NCBI GenBank assembly: GCA_035578905.1
Contig: JAQJVL010000518.1
Span: 434,001-498,000 of the forward strand
Length of the DNA stretch: 64,000 nt
DNA from: Stictocephala bisonia
Taxonomy: Eukaryota; Arthropoda; Insecta; Hemiptera; Membracidae
Direction of reading: 5' to 3'
Made by a program: the position numbers and the translations under genes. Of the stretch, positions 13,120 to 22,467 are shown piece by piece. The notes under the pieces are model-generated. The model was not told where the DNA came from, did not search any database, and saw only the letters and a program-made list of their open reading frames with translations. The first letter of the stretch is position 1. Each line of letters starts with the position of its first letter.

Positions 13120-13538
13120 ATGACCTCTCCTCAAATTTTTCGTTTTCGTCTACGCTTGCTGGAATTTGATAGTGATATCTCTCACATACCGGAAAATAGA
13201 TTTTTCATACCTGACTTCTTGTCAAGAGTTAAAGGTTTAAGTCATGAAGAGAATTATATAGAAAGTTCAGTATAATTTCACCTTGATCAGTTACCAGTTT
13301 CAAATTTGATTATGTCAGATGTAAAGGATAACACATCTCAAGATGCTGAACTACAACAAATTCATTCAATCTGGGTGGAAAAGTCAGACTCATCGTCATC
13401 TACGTATTACAAGTACAGGGACGTACCAAGATGGCGTTTTGATGATGGATAACAGGGTAGTTATTCCCAGAGCGTTACGACCTGCAATTTTAGACAGAAT
13501 CCATAGTGGTCCATTAAGGTAATGCTGAATGCAGGAGG
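13120..13538 (+). pseudogene. gypsy RNase H end and integrase N-terminal zinc region, frame-shifted
   Basis: The translation contains FRLRLLEFDSDISHIPEN followed by FFIPDFLSR, the typical end of gypsy RNase H (F.Y.I.H.PG.....DALSR). Further on is a linker and RIHSGPL-type sequence leading into integrase. Multiple stops and frame changes are present. Confidence 0.65.
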
Positions 13539-14033
13539 TTGGCTGGTCAAACAGTGTGGTGGCCAGCAATAAGTAGAGATATAGAAACCAAGATATCAGA
13601 CTTTTATGTATGTGCAGTGAATAGAACTTCTAAAAGAGACCCACTCTTGCCAACCCCGTTTCCAGAGCGACCATGGTCAATGCTGGGCTGTGATTTTCTA
13701 AAAATCAATGGCATTGATTATTTAGCTGTGCAAGATTACTTTTCAAGATTCATGGAAATTTTTTTGATGAATTCAACTACTACTTCTGCTGTTGTTTCTG
13801 TCACGGAGAGCTTGTTTTCTAGACATGGTGACCCTAAGATTGTGAGAGAAGACAATGACCCTCAGTTTGATTCTAAGGAGTTTAGAGAGTCTGCTAAACA
13901 GTGGGGGTTCCAAATTTTGACTAGTAGTCCTAAATTTCCACAGTCCAATGGTCAGGCTGAATCTGCTGTCAATATGGCAAAGAGTGCACTAATTGGTAAA
14001 AAGGACTCCTTTCATACAACTATTCACCTCTAA
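13539..14033 (+). pseudogene. gypsy integrase core
   Basis: A 164-codon open segment carries VWWPAISRDIE, then WSMLGCDFLKINGIDYLAVQ (first catalytic Asp), VREDNDPQFDSKEF (second Asp; the usual SDNGPQF is altered) and SPKFPQSNGQAESAV (catalytic Glu). This is the D,D,E core of retroviral-type integrase. A further open piece at 14110-14319 matches the C-terminal region (VGQKVFIRD). The frame is broken at about 14034 and the element lacks RT, so this is a relic. Confidence 0.82.
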
Positions 14034-14494
14034 TAAATGGGTATTCTGCGGAATTGCTAATGGGGAGACAGCTTAGGACTACAGTACCCCTGTATCACCT
14101 GATCTATTAGTGCCCAAGCTTCCTGATAGAGAACATGTGTTGAGATTTGAGGAATGTGACAGAATAAAGCAGAAGTGTTATTTCGATAAGAGACATGGAT
14201 CTAGGCATGAAACTCCGGATTTAGAAGTTGGCCAAAAAGTGTTCATAAGAGACCTTGGGTTTAATGGAGAGGTGATAGATAAGCATTCCAGTCCTAGATC
14301 CAGTCCTCGTGAGAACTGAAAAGGGGGGTTGCATACGAAGAAATAAATTCCACTTGGTTAGTCTTCCTAAATTTCATCAACAGGGGGAGAATGAAGGAGA
14401 AGTATTTAAAAAGTCTTCTAATGTTGTGAAACACCTTCAATTGAATCATCTAGACCTCGAAGAATTATTAAGCTACCAGACAGCTTCAACTTAT

Positions 14495-14504
14495 GAGGGG
14501 AAGA
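14495..14504 (+). other. Polypurine tract of the gypsy element
   Basis: GAGGGGAAGA lies directly before the 3' LTR start TGTGGTG at 14505, the position expected for plus-strand priming. Confidence 0.7.
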
Positions 14505-14649
14505 TGTGGTGTAGACTGTGCCGCATTTATTTATTTATAATTGATTAGTGAAACATATGTTTTGTTATTATTTTATGTTAGTGAATTGATATACAAGATG
14601 GCATTGTGAAAATCTGAACTGATCGTTTTCGTTCCTTATTATAAGCACT
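14505..14649 (+). repeat. 3' LTR of the gypsy element
   Basis: It matches the 5' LTR, starting TGTGGTGTAGACTG and ending near TTATAAGCACT, and is followed by the GTTAC target duplication at 14650-14654. Confidence 0.75.
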
Positions 14650-14988
14650 GTTACTATCTGAGTTCGACTTAGCTCAGAAAGGACTACTTATTAGTCTAAT
14701 ATGCCAGTCCATCAGTCAACATAATGTAGTACTGTAGTTTTCATTTTAATCTATTCAGACACTGTGTATTGTAAAATCAACGAAAGAAGTCGAAAATTTA
14801 GAAGACATCTATCCTGTGTTGGAGAAAACATATTTGATTCTCCGACTTTTTGTGTAAAATATATTTCTAACACAAGTGCTACGAAAAATTAAAATATTTG
14901 ACCAACTTATTCAGAGTATTCGTTCAAGTCGAGGCCAAACACAGGGACTGGTTCTTTTGAAAAACTTAAAAAAGTGCCTGTAAACAAA

Positions 14989-15125
14989 TCGTTAGTTAGC
15001 GTAGTTGGTTAAAGCCCAACTTCATAAACCACAGGTTCTCAATAATTCGATCACAATCAGACTCGCAATAAATCTTAAAATAGATCAGCTGATAACCACG
15101 GATGTTCATTTGTCATTTCCACAAG
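14989..15125 (+). mobile_element. tRNA-derived SINE (family B), partial copy
   Basis: The head TTAGTTAGCGTAGTTGGTTA resembles an RNA polymerase III A box, and TTCTCAATAATTCGATCACA holds a degraded B box. The body GATCAGCTGATAACCAC then TGTTCATTTGTCATT matches the minus-strand copy at 41282-41560. Similarity stops after the body, so the 3' tail is missing or diverged. Confidence 0.72.
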
Positions 15126-16075
15126 GTCGTTCAAACCTTCAAATGTTTATGATCCTGTAATAACTTTACAGTTTTATAAACGGGGGTTTCCCATCAACAT
15201 AAAAATTTAAAATCGGTCGCCAATTTAACTATCAAGTTAATTAAGAAATGCTTAACTTTACTAGGCACTTTACACATCACCTAAACTCTCAGTAAACTGT
15301 ATTCAAATAATTTTCTTGAAATTGTGGCCTTTCAAATATTGCATTATTTAATTTCATACAAAGACTTAGCATGAAAATATTACCAAAGAATAAATTTTAA
15401 GCAGACGTTTGTTTGTACTTAAATTTGTAATATACGTTCATAATAGACGAGAAATAAAATGAAGATGGACGCCAAGGTGACTTTCACGAGTCATGCGTAA
15501 TTATAGAACCAGTCTTATCAGTTGAAGATCACGTAAACCGATCGTGTATTGTAGATTTTGATAGTAACGTTAATTTTATCAGGCCTAAGTTTACCAAGTA
15601 GTGTATGTGTAAAACATTGTCAATTATTATACAGAATACAAACATAATGTAAATGAAATCACGTAAAATAACCTCTAAAATTGTGCGTGTGTTGTATTAA
15701 GTTTATAGTTTTACTTTTATTTAATATTTCAAATTAGACTCGTTAATAATTTTGGTAAGAATGTTTTGTTTTATTTTGCTAAAAATATTATTATTTAACA
15801 TGATCATGATTAGACCTATTTACTAATGTATTATGTTAAATTTCATCGCACACTTTCAGTAATTAATTTGTGAAACAACTCTATTACGTCATTTTAATAT
15901 ATTCTGTAAATAAACTTGATTTTTTCTAGACACTTCTCTTAATTACTGGAACGAAGTTCTTATTTGTGGTTTAAAATATGTACTCTTATTGAATTACGAG
16001 CTATTTATGGGCTTAATTTAGAAATGTATAATCGTCTTGCCAAACGTAATTCACGTTATAAGTCAATTAATTGAG
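15126..16075. other. AT-rich spacer upstream of the GC-rich block
   Basis: No open frame or repeat that I recognise. It may include upstream regulatory DNA of a promoter at about 16.1-16.5 kb. Confidence 0.4.
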
Positions 16076-16520
16076 TAAGGACGTAAGAAGAAGGCTATTG
16101 AACTCGTGAGGTGTGTCGTCAAGGAGGAGCTGAGTTGGCAATCCTGGCGGTCGCCATCGATTGTTCGCCCTCCCCCGCCCCCAGTCCATCGCCTGCCAAG
16201 CCCTGGTCCGCTCGGTATCGTCTTTGTTTACCCCTCGGAGTGTGAGTCACCCGGCCCGTGGCCGCGATAGTGTTATCTCGCCGTGACAGAACGCCTTCCC
16301 ACGCTAGGGTGAACCCCTGCTAGTGTGTATCGACAGGCGACGACGCTGCTGCCACTCGCCTTCAGTACGGCCAAACGTTTCCACCCCCGTGGATCGTTGT
16401 GTGAGTGTTGGTGATAAGCTCATCGCCAAGTGGAAAACCCGTAAACAGCACCCTTTCCAAGTTATCTACTCGAGTACCGGTCGTATTGGCGGTTTTGCTC
16501 ATTTCTCACACATCCTTGCG
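16076..16520 (+). promoter_or_regulatory. CpG/GC-rich block, candidate promoter and 5' leader exon
   Basis: In a window that is otherwise strongly AT-rich, this roughly 440-base block is rich in C, G and CpG (for example CGCCCTCCCCCGCCCCCAG and GGCCCGTGGCCGCGATAG). It is not a repeat seen elsewhere here. Open stretches exist in it but lack ATG starts and family motifs. Donor-like GTGAGT occurs twice (near 16243 and 16400). It lies about 6 kb upstream of the first visible navigator exon, which must be joined to earlier exons. A transcription start and non-coding first exon of that gene is a reasonable inference but not shown. Confidence 0.45.
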
Positions 16521-17214
16521 GTATTATATCGATCTTTTTCTGTGCGTGTGTGTGTTCTTCTAGATGTATTAGAAATGATATTCTTGTACCTTGTTCATTG
16601 GGTATTATATTCCCAATTTATTATGAAGAAATGCATTCGTTTATTGTCAAATGTCTAATAACAATAAGTTGTTTAAACAAAAATATTGAATTTGCCTACG
16701 AATTTTGCTAATAATTTTTAACTTTGTTTTAATTTTTCCACATGACGTATTTAATTATTTAATGATTTTTGACCAGTATGTTCACAATGCTTAAAGCTTT
16801 CAATACACCAATAACAATTACAAAACTTCTATAAATATTGTATGATTGTTTTTACTGATAGTATTTAAAAAATATATACTGTAATTAAATAGGCCATGTT
16901 TTTGCCTATCAATTTAGTGGATTATATGATGATACAACATAGTTGGAATTGAATTTAAGTTACCTGTCAATGAACTTTTAATTGAAAAATATGGCACAAA
17001 ATAAGAATTTATACATAGTGAAGTTATTATATTTGAATATAAAAAATTAGTCAATACTTATTGAGACAAAACAAGTTGAGTTATTTATGCAAATCAACTG
17101 AATTTGTGTTACCTGTATGTAATAAATGGTACGGAACAATAAATGGATTGTTAAATAGTTCAAATACAATTTTCTAGATTGGAGAAACTTGTGTTATTGC
17201 ATTTCATGAACACT
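16521..17214. other. AT-rich spacer
   Basis: No gene or repeat recognised. Confidence 0.4.
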
Positions 17215-17445
17215 AGGAGACATCCCTGCCAACCGTGTCACTCGCTATACTCATACCTTTGGACTTATTAATGTCAATAGAAGTAAGTTTCACTCGCTGC
17301 GCTCGTGACACCTTGGCCTTCGGCCTCGGTTTGTTGTTACTTTGGATTAAAAATGGTGGTAGGTAAAACATCTGAAGTAAAAATCATAATATGTAAATTT
17401 ATATACAGTAGCTCACACACTGTACTTGCGTTGCTACCTATTTAT
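17215..17445. repeat. Dispersed repeat cluster with CACTCGCTGCGCTCGTG units
   Basis: The segment holds AAGTTTCACTCGCTGCGCTC then GTGACACCTTGGCCTTCGG followed by CCTCGG, preceded by a decayed copy (GTGTCACTCGCTATACTC) and followed by a second motif (CACTGTACTTGCGTTGCTA). The same two motifs in the same order occur at about 59080-59320. The GGCCTTCGGCC part is self-complementary. The family is unknown to me. Confidence 0.6.
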
Positions 17446-18080
17446 TGATACACATACAATGTCAAAACTTAGCATATTGCAAAAGTTTTCATTCCATATA
17501 TTTTGAAACTTTTAAGGCCAATGGGGTGAAGGCCAACACCCTGATCTGAATAAAACCATGCTTAAAACTCTCCCTATGAAAAAATACATAACTTCCTAAA
17601 GTATCACGGGGATTGGATGAATGGTGTAGTAATGCACAAAGGACGAACAAACATACAAAGACATATACGTTTTTAGATTAATGGAAAACTAAAATAAACT
17701 TGCACTGAATTTAACATTGTATAGCATTAAAGGTCTATAGCCTCTTGAATGTGAAAATATTGTTAACATTTGAACAGCTGTTACATTTTATTAATTTAAA
17801 TCTCTGCCAATGATATTATTTTTCCTAAAAAACATACTTTAAAGGCTTCTTGTGCCCCTCAAGGTGAAAATATTGGAAAATGAATACCTCTCTACACAAT
17901 GCCTAATGTATAGGTTTCAATAGATAAACAATAGTTACATTCTATGTTGAGTTTGCATATTTAAATAAACATGCATGTTTAGTTAGAAGATATCGTATGG
18001 TTTGTTGTCAGCTACCATTTGTTAATTTTAAAGCTGCGATGTATATTTGGATAAATATCCAAAAGTCGATGGTATATTAA
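17446..18080. other. AT-rich stretch, no gene
   Basis: A patch around 17510-17680 (containing GATGAATGGTGTAGTAATGC and ACATACAAAGACATATACG) resembles the 3' tails of insect retroposons but has no second copy in the window. Otherwise nothing is visible. Confidence 0.4.
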
Positions 18081-18084
18081 TTGA

Positions 18085-18545
18085 TTAAAGATTAACAATC
18101 TCCTGTCACAAAGCTAAGTCCAATGCATCAAGCCATCTAAGATCTGCATCACTGATTGTGTGTATGCTGGCTAATCCCTCTGTAAAAGAGCACAGGGGGC
18201 ACTCTGTAACTATGCGATCCATTGTTTGGATAGACTCCCCACAATCTCATGAGTGATATAGTGTCAATCCCCATTTATATTTCCAGTAATTGCATCTGCC
18301 AGTTTGGAACTATTTCAAGAGTGTCCACTCCCTATGACGAAGGTTCATTCCACCTACAGGTATTGATAGATCGTTAATAAGGAACTTATTTCGTTCATCA
18401 AAACTGTTCCACTCTACGGCCCAGCTAGTGTTAGGCGAGAAGTTTGAACTGCTCAGCTGGAAAGCAGCACGTAGAGGTGGGTTTCGAGATATTGAGCAGC
18501 CGTTCTTGCTTGGGAGATCCTGTATAAAGGGAAGGTGCAGCATTC
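18085..18545 (-). pseudogene. Non-LTR retrotransposon C-terminal remnant (RTE/R1-like tail)
   Basis: The minus strand reads WNSFDERNKFLINDLSIP, GGMNLRHREWTLL, a degraded zinc-binding stretch DCGESIQTMDRIVTECPLC, then LRWLDALDLAL. This is the RT C-terminal pattern of insect non-LTR elements, in which cysteine/histidine residues (CxCG...QT..HI...CP) close the protein. Stops interrupt it. The rest of the RT is absent. Downstream sequence to 19010 contains nothing further recognisable. Confidence 0.68.
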
Positions 18546-19107
18546 AAGATCTTATTGAATTCTTTGAGTAGTGCCTGGATAAAAGATAATATGGAAAGAA
18601 TACTAATACAAAACATTTCAGTATACTTACCTGGAAGTAACCAACGACAGTCTAACTGCAAGGTTGTCTTGAACACGAAAATCAAACGTACCGTTGAAAA
18701 ATCCATATTTTTTACTATCAATCAAGCTTTTTCTTCAGTGGGCGTTATTTACTTCCCAAATAAGTACTTGAGGCTTCTTCATTAATCGTTATGGTCTACC
18801 GCATTTACTTGTTGTATTTACACTCTTAAATCTTTTTAAGCTACTGAATCAACATATTTTTCACACATATTTATTTGCTTACGTACAACAAATAGATTGG
18901 GTCAGCTGATTTTTAGAAAAGGTCCATTATTTGGCCTAATTAATTAAAATGCTGTTGTTCAACGTGTAAACTGAATCATGTGCAGTGGGTTTGATTTTCA
19001 TTAACATGTTGAAGTCAAAGTCAAAGTTCTTTATTGCACATAAACATTTGAACATATTACAGAGTAATAACAAACAGGTGCATTGTCAATATATGTAATC
19101 TAAGTCA

Positions 19108-19139
19108 AACAATAACAATAATAATAATAATAATAATAC
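19108..19139. repeat. AAT-type microsatellite
   Basis: About nine units of a three-base AAT/ATA repeat lie in the 3' tail region of the dead non-LTR element. Confidence 0.8.
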
Positions 19140-19396
19140 TTATCCTAAATATAATAATAACTAACTGAAACGACAGAATTTGTATAAATTGCATTTATAT
19201 AAAACTGAATTATATAGTCATACTCCATCATTAACAAATTTCAAAAACAAAGTATATAGTCGTGTCTTCCAAGAATTCATCAATACTATAATATGCTCTA
19301 TCAGTCAGTAAGTCCTTAATATAGTGCTTAAACTTGTTTTTGGTAAAGGGTTTAAGATCTGCTGGTAATCTATTGTAAAGGCGTATTCCCATTTAA

Positions 19397-21631
19397 CACG
19401 TTCGCTGCGGTGCGGTTTGGACCTTGTTATTGCCCCAGTAGCTGAACTAGAATAATTTAAAAACACTTACCTTTATCGTAAAGAAGTCCAAATATGATGT
19501 TTTGAGGTGGATGGAAGGCATAGATGTCGAATTACTTGATGCTAATTTCCATCGGTCGAATTCGTCTGCTCCGTGACTGGCGCCAGCCCTTGTCCATGTC
19601 AATATCGGTAAACACACCCAAAACATGGCTATGGTCCTTATACAGGTGTGTAATGTTTTACTAAGCACATTAAAAGTTTCAATAAAGAGTTATTTATATA
19701 CAAAAAAAATATTTACACTATGTACATTTTCTACTTTGCTTCTCTCATTTGTGGAACCTCTCGAAACATTGTACCGCACACAGTGCTGGCTTTCCTGGGC
19801 AACCAGAACATATGTAGATACTCTGTTTATTTTTATTGCCTTCTTTATAGCATACTCTACAGTTTTTTCTTTTTGTAAACCCTTTTTTACATACTTCGTC
19901 ATTTTTTACCAATTCATGGGAAACAGGTCGCTTTTGCCGTGGACTGACTGTAGGAAGCTTTGGTGGGAGCAACTCTTCAATAACTTCCAAACGAAATTTG
20001 AAGAGGGACACTTTTTTTTGCCCACTGTCCACTCTGTGCATGTTGTACAGCATATAAGAGTTTTTTAGACACATGTGAATGATATGCACAAATATCTTTT
20101 TATACCACCTTAGAGTCTTCCGTTCTAAAGGATAATAAGACATCATTTGGTCTTGTCGGTCCGTTCCCTTCATGTTTGCATTATATTGCACGATGGGTAG
20201 TGGTTTTTCCAATTGCTGTCCAAATTTGTTGTGCATAGTGACCATATCATTCTCAAATTCTGTTGAAATGTACAACACATCTCTTTTATCTCGCCATTTC
20301 CCTACGAGAACACCCTCAGCATATTTACCAACAGTCTCACCTTTTTTCAGTTTTGCATTTTCTATTTCTTTTGGATTGCATTTACGGTTTTTCCTAAGTG
20401 TTCCTGTACAGTATGTATTCATGGACAACAGCTTGGATGCAAGAGAGAAACTGTTGTAGTAATTGTCCATGAATACTGAATGGCCGTTTTTCAGCAATCT
20501 ATTCATGAGCAACATCACTACCTTTTCTGTGTGTCCTAATCCAGCTGTTACGTCACTACCACCGGAATAAATTTTGAATTTGTACGTCAAACCATCTGGT
20601 TCATTTAGAGAATATAGCTTTACTCCAAACTTATGACGTTTACCTTTTATGTACTGGCGAAAGCGTAAACGCCCTCGCCACAGGACCATTGACTCGTCAA
20701 TAGACAGTTCTCGGTTGGGATAATAAATTTGTGACATTTTATTGTTAAAATAAGAGACCATTTCATCAATTTTTTCAGTGGAGGAACGAGGTTGTTGTGT
20801 TGATGTTGATGGTTGGGGATTTGTAGTAGATTGTGAAAAATATAAGCATCTCAATATTCCTAAAAATCTATCTCTCGCCATGTAGTTTCTGAACGACGGA
20901 AAACTAAACAACCGGTGTGTCGACCAATAGTCCTGGATTCTGTTTAGCTGGATTGATCCTGTATGTAATAGTAGACCTAAAAATGTTAAAAACTCAGGTA
21001 CAGTTAGGTCCTTCCATTTGGTGATCCTAGACTTCTCAACGGTATTGTTTGAACAATAGAGTTCTAAGGCATATTTATTTGTTTTTGAGCAAATAAATTC
21101 TAAAACAACATCATCTAGCATCATTCTAAACCAATCAATGGGTTTCTCACCTGGAACAGGCACTAACAGTTTGTTTTCCTTGGTAAAACTAAATCTCTTC
21201 ATCCCCCCAGTGAATGTCGACCATGTAGGCGGTGTAACAACAATATTATCATCATCACTTTCTGATTCTGTACTACCTACCAAATCACTGTCATATTCAA
21301 CTTCATCACTGTTGCTAGAGCTGTCTGACATCTTGAATTTACAAATAAATCACAATAAAAACAACACTATTATATACAATTTCTAATTATATATACACAT
21401 AAACACAAAACAATGTACAACACATAAAAGCATTGCTATTGGAAAACCAACACGAAAATATGTTATTTAGTCACTACCGATAGCGGAAACAAAGACACGT
21501 GTACCGGCACTGAAAGCTAACTGCATACTGAAGTCAACAAAAATATATGGTTCCACCCCTTGAATTCGACTGGTCCGCCACCGGCGCCAGATCACTGACC
21601 AGTCGAATTCGACCGCTCCGCAGCGAACGTG
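19397..21631 (-). mobile_element. Complete piggyBac transposon
   Basis: TTAA at 19393-19396 and 21632-21635 flank the insertion. The ends are inverted: CACGTTCGCTGCGGTGCGGT on the left and, in reverse complement, CACGTTCGCTGCGGAGCGGT on the right. Sub-terminal GAATTCG-containing blocks with CTGGCGCCAG-like palindromes occur near both ends (about 19545-19595 and 21555-21612). The interior has one intact minus-strand transposase. Intact ends, target repeat and gene make this a potentially active or very recent copy. It lies inside the dead RT copy at 19020-22170. Confidence 0.93.
19745..21331 (-). CDS. piggyBac transposase, intact (528 aa)
   Basis: This enzyme cuts and pastes TTAA-flanked DNA in the nucleus. 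The 528-residue frame is uninterrupted. Residues 1-30 are acidic and serine-rich, usual for the N terminus. The DDD core is visible: Asp212 in LSIDESMVLWRG, Asp289 in VFMDNYYNS, and Asp391/Asp394 in KGTDRQDQMMSYY. The C terminus (about 490-528) is a cysteine-rich domain (CRVC, ICSGCPG, LCAVQCFERFHK). Length is near the family norm of 550-600. The start ATG at 21331 is chosen because the acidic leader follows directly. It is far more complete than the fragment at 6042-6488. Host domestication is possible but intact flanking ends argue for an ordinary transposon. Confidence 0.94.
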   Translation of the reverse strand: MSDSSSNSDEVEYDSDLVGSTESESDDDNIVVTPPTWSTFTGGMKRFSFTKENKLLVPVPGEKPIDWFRMMLDDVVLEFICSKTNKYALELYCSNNTVEKSRITKWKDLTVPEFLTFLGLLLHTGSIQLNRIQDYWSTHRLFSFPSFRNYMARDRFLGILRCLYFSQSTTNPQPSTSTQQPRSSTEKIDEMVSYFNNKMSQIYYPNRELSIDESMVLWRGRLRFRQYIKGKRHKFGVKLYSLNEPDGLTYKFKIYSGGSDVTAGLGHTEKVVMLLMNRLLKNGHSVFMDNYYNSFSLASKLLSMNTYCTGTLRKNRKCNPKEIENAKLKKGETVGKYAEGVLVGKWRDKRDVLYISTEFENDMVTMHNKFGQQLEKPLPIVQYNANMKGTDRQDQMMSYYPLERKTLRWYKKIFVHIIHMCLKNSYMLYNMHRVDSGQKKVSLFKFRLEVIEELLPPKLPTVSPRQKRPVSHELVKNDEVCKKGFTKRKNCRVCYKEGNKNKQSIYICSGCPGKPALCAVQCFERFHK

Positions 21632-22042
21632 TTAAAGAGGACTTTTTTCAAACAGTGCAAGATTATGCATTGGATAACTCAAGGAAGATATATTGCGTGT
21701 GTTATAAGAGTGTTGAACTCTAAATTGTTTGAAAAGGCTGTCATTTCTATGAACAAAATTTAACAATTCAAAAATATACATACTTGGTAGGGACATTACA
21801 TGTAATTTTTTTAAAGGAGGACGACAGCTAGTTCTATAACTTTCCTCTGAAATAACTCTAATTATGCTTTTTTGAATTCTAAATACTTTAATGAAATCAG
21901 TTGAGGTTCCCCACAGTACAATACCATACTTGAGCAAGGAATGGACATAGGCATAATACACAATTTTTAATGTATCTAATGAGACAGAATTTTTTAGAAC
22001 GTTTAATGCAAATCGGAATGAGCTTAGTTTATTTATATTGAA

Positions 22043-22130
22043 TGCAAACGAGTGCGGAACACTCGGGGTGGGGCCCACCCCTTGCGCAAGAGTCACGCCC
22101 CTCACATCCGAGAGGCCCGCACGCAATGTG
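22043..22130. mobile_element. Small TTAA MITE inside the RT remnant
   Basis: About 88 bases of GC-rich DNA interrupt the RT reading frame. The ends are inverted (CGAGTGCGGAACACTCGG on the left; in reverse complement, CGTGCGGGCCTCTCGG on the right) around a GGGGTGGGGCCCACCCC palindrome. TTAA follows at 22131-22134; the left side reads TTGAA, a decayed TTAA. The right end, in reverse complement CACATTGCGTGCGG, resembles the piggyBac end at 19397. Removing the insert with one TTAA leaves HIN-INKL in frame, which supports insertion. Confidence 0.62.
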
Positions 22131-22410
22131 TTAATATGTGATAATGTTATGGAATTCGTCAAATGTGCTGCCAGTTATCAACTTTTTGTTCGCTTCATAT
22201 TCTCAAGAAGCAACAATTTGAGGAACATATTTAATACATTTCTGTAAAATGAGAAAATTTGCATAAACACTCCTCTTATTATGAATCACTAACTGCTTGT
22301 TGGCAGCTAAATTATATAGAGGATTGGTAATTTTATTTATAGTTATACTTTCTTAGTATAAATTAATTGATTCAGTATATTTTTATGTTTATATTTTTGT
22401 TGTGTTCCAG

Positions 22411-22467
22411 AGTACAAATCAATCCTTTGGAGCTGAACTGCGGAACCAAACCAGTACAAAGACCACA
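22411..22467 (+). CDS. sick: Navigator exon a (57 nt)
   Basis: A good acceptor (TTGTTGTGTTCCAG) and strong donor (CCACA then GTAAGT). The first base completes a codon from an unseen upstream exon. The reading is VQINPLELNCGTKPVQRP plus a split codon (CA) finished by the A of the next exon. The alternative frame is also open, but only this one joins the next exon. Confidence 0.75.

Larger units (their letters stand above)
11464..14649 (+). mobile_element. Ty3/gypsy LTR retrotransposon, deletion derivative
   Basis: Two LTR-like ends of about 145 bases share TGTGGTGTAGACTG, ATATACAAGATGGCATTGTG and CTGAACTGATCG. The direct repeat GTTAC flanks both sides (11459-11463 and 14650-14654). Between them, in gypsy order, lie gag with a zinc knuckle, protease, a stub of reverse transcriptase, the end of RNase H and integrase. 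The total of 3.2 kb is well short of a normal gypsy element because most of the RT is missing. Stops and frame shifts occur in gag and pol. The element is non-autonomous. Confidence 0.88.
19020..22170 (-). pseudogene. jockey/CR1-like RT remnant split by a piggyBac element
   Basis: Reading leftward, 22162-21636 encodes RT C-terminal sequence (FALNVLKNSVSLDTLKIVYY, LLKYGIVLWG, SCRPPLKKLHVMSLPSMYIF, HSYNTRN, ALFEKSPL). After the 2.2 kb piggyBac, 19392-19250 continues with GIRLYNRLPADLKPF and RAYYSIDEFL, the end of the same domain. A presumed 3' untranslated tail runs to about 19020 and includes an AAT microsatellite. Rejoining the flanks at a single TTAA leaves the frame off by one, so the host copy carries an extra small indel. 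A second small element sits at 22043-22130. Confidence 0.82.

Noticed and set aside
16323..16658. 111-codon open frame in and after the GC-rich block
   Set aside because: It starts at a GTG rather than ATG, has no family motif, and runs into AT-rich DNA; the block is better read as promoter or leader.
20172..20459. Open frames opposite the piggyBac transposase
   Set aside because: They are antisense shadows of the intact 528-residue transposase.
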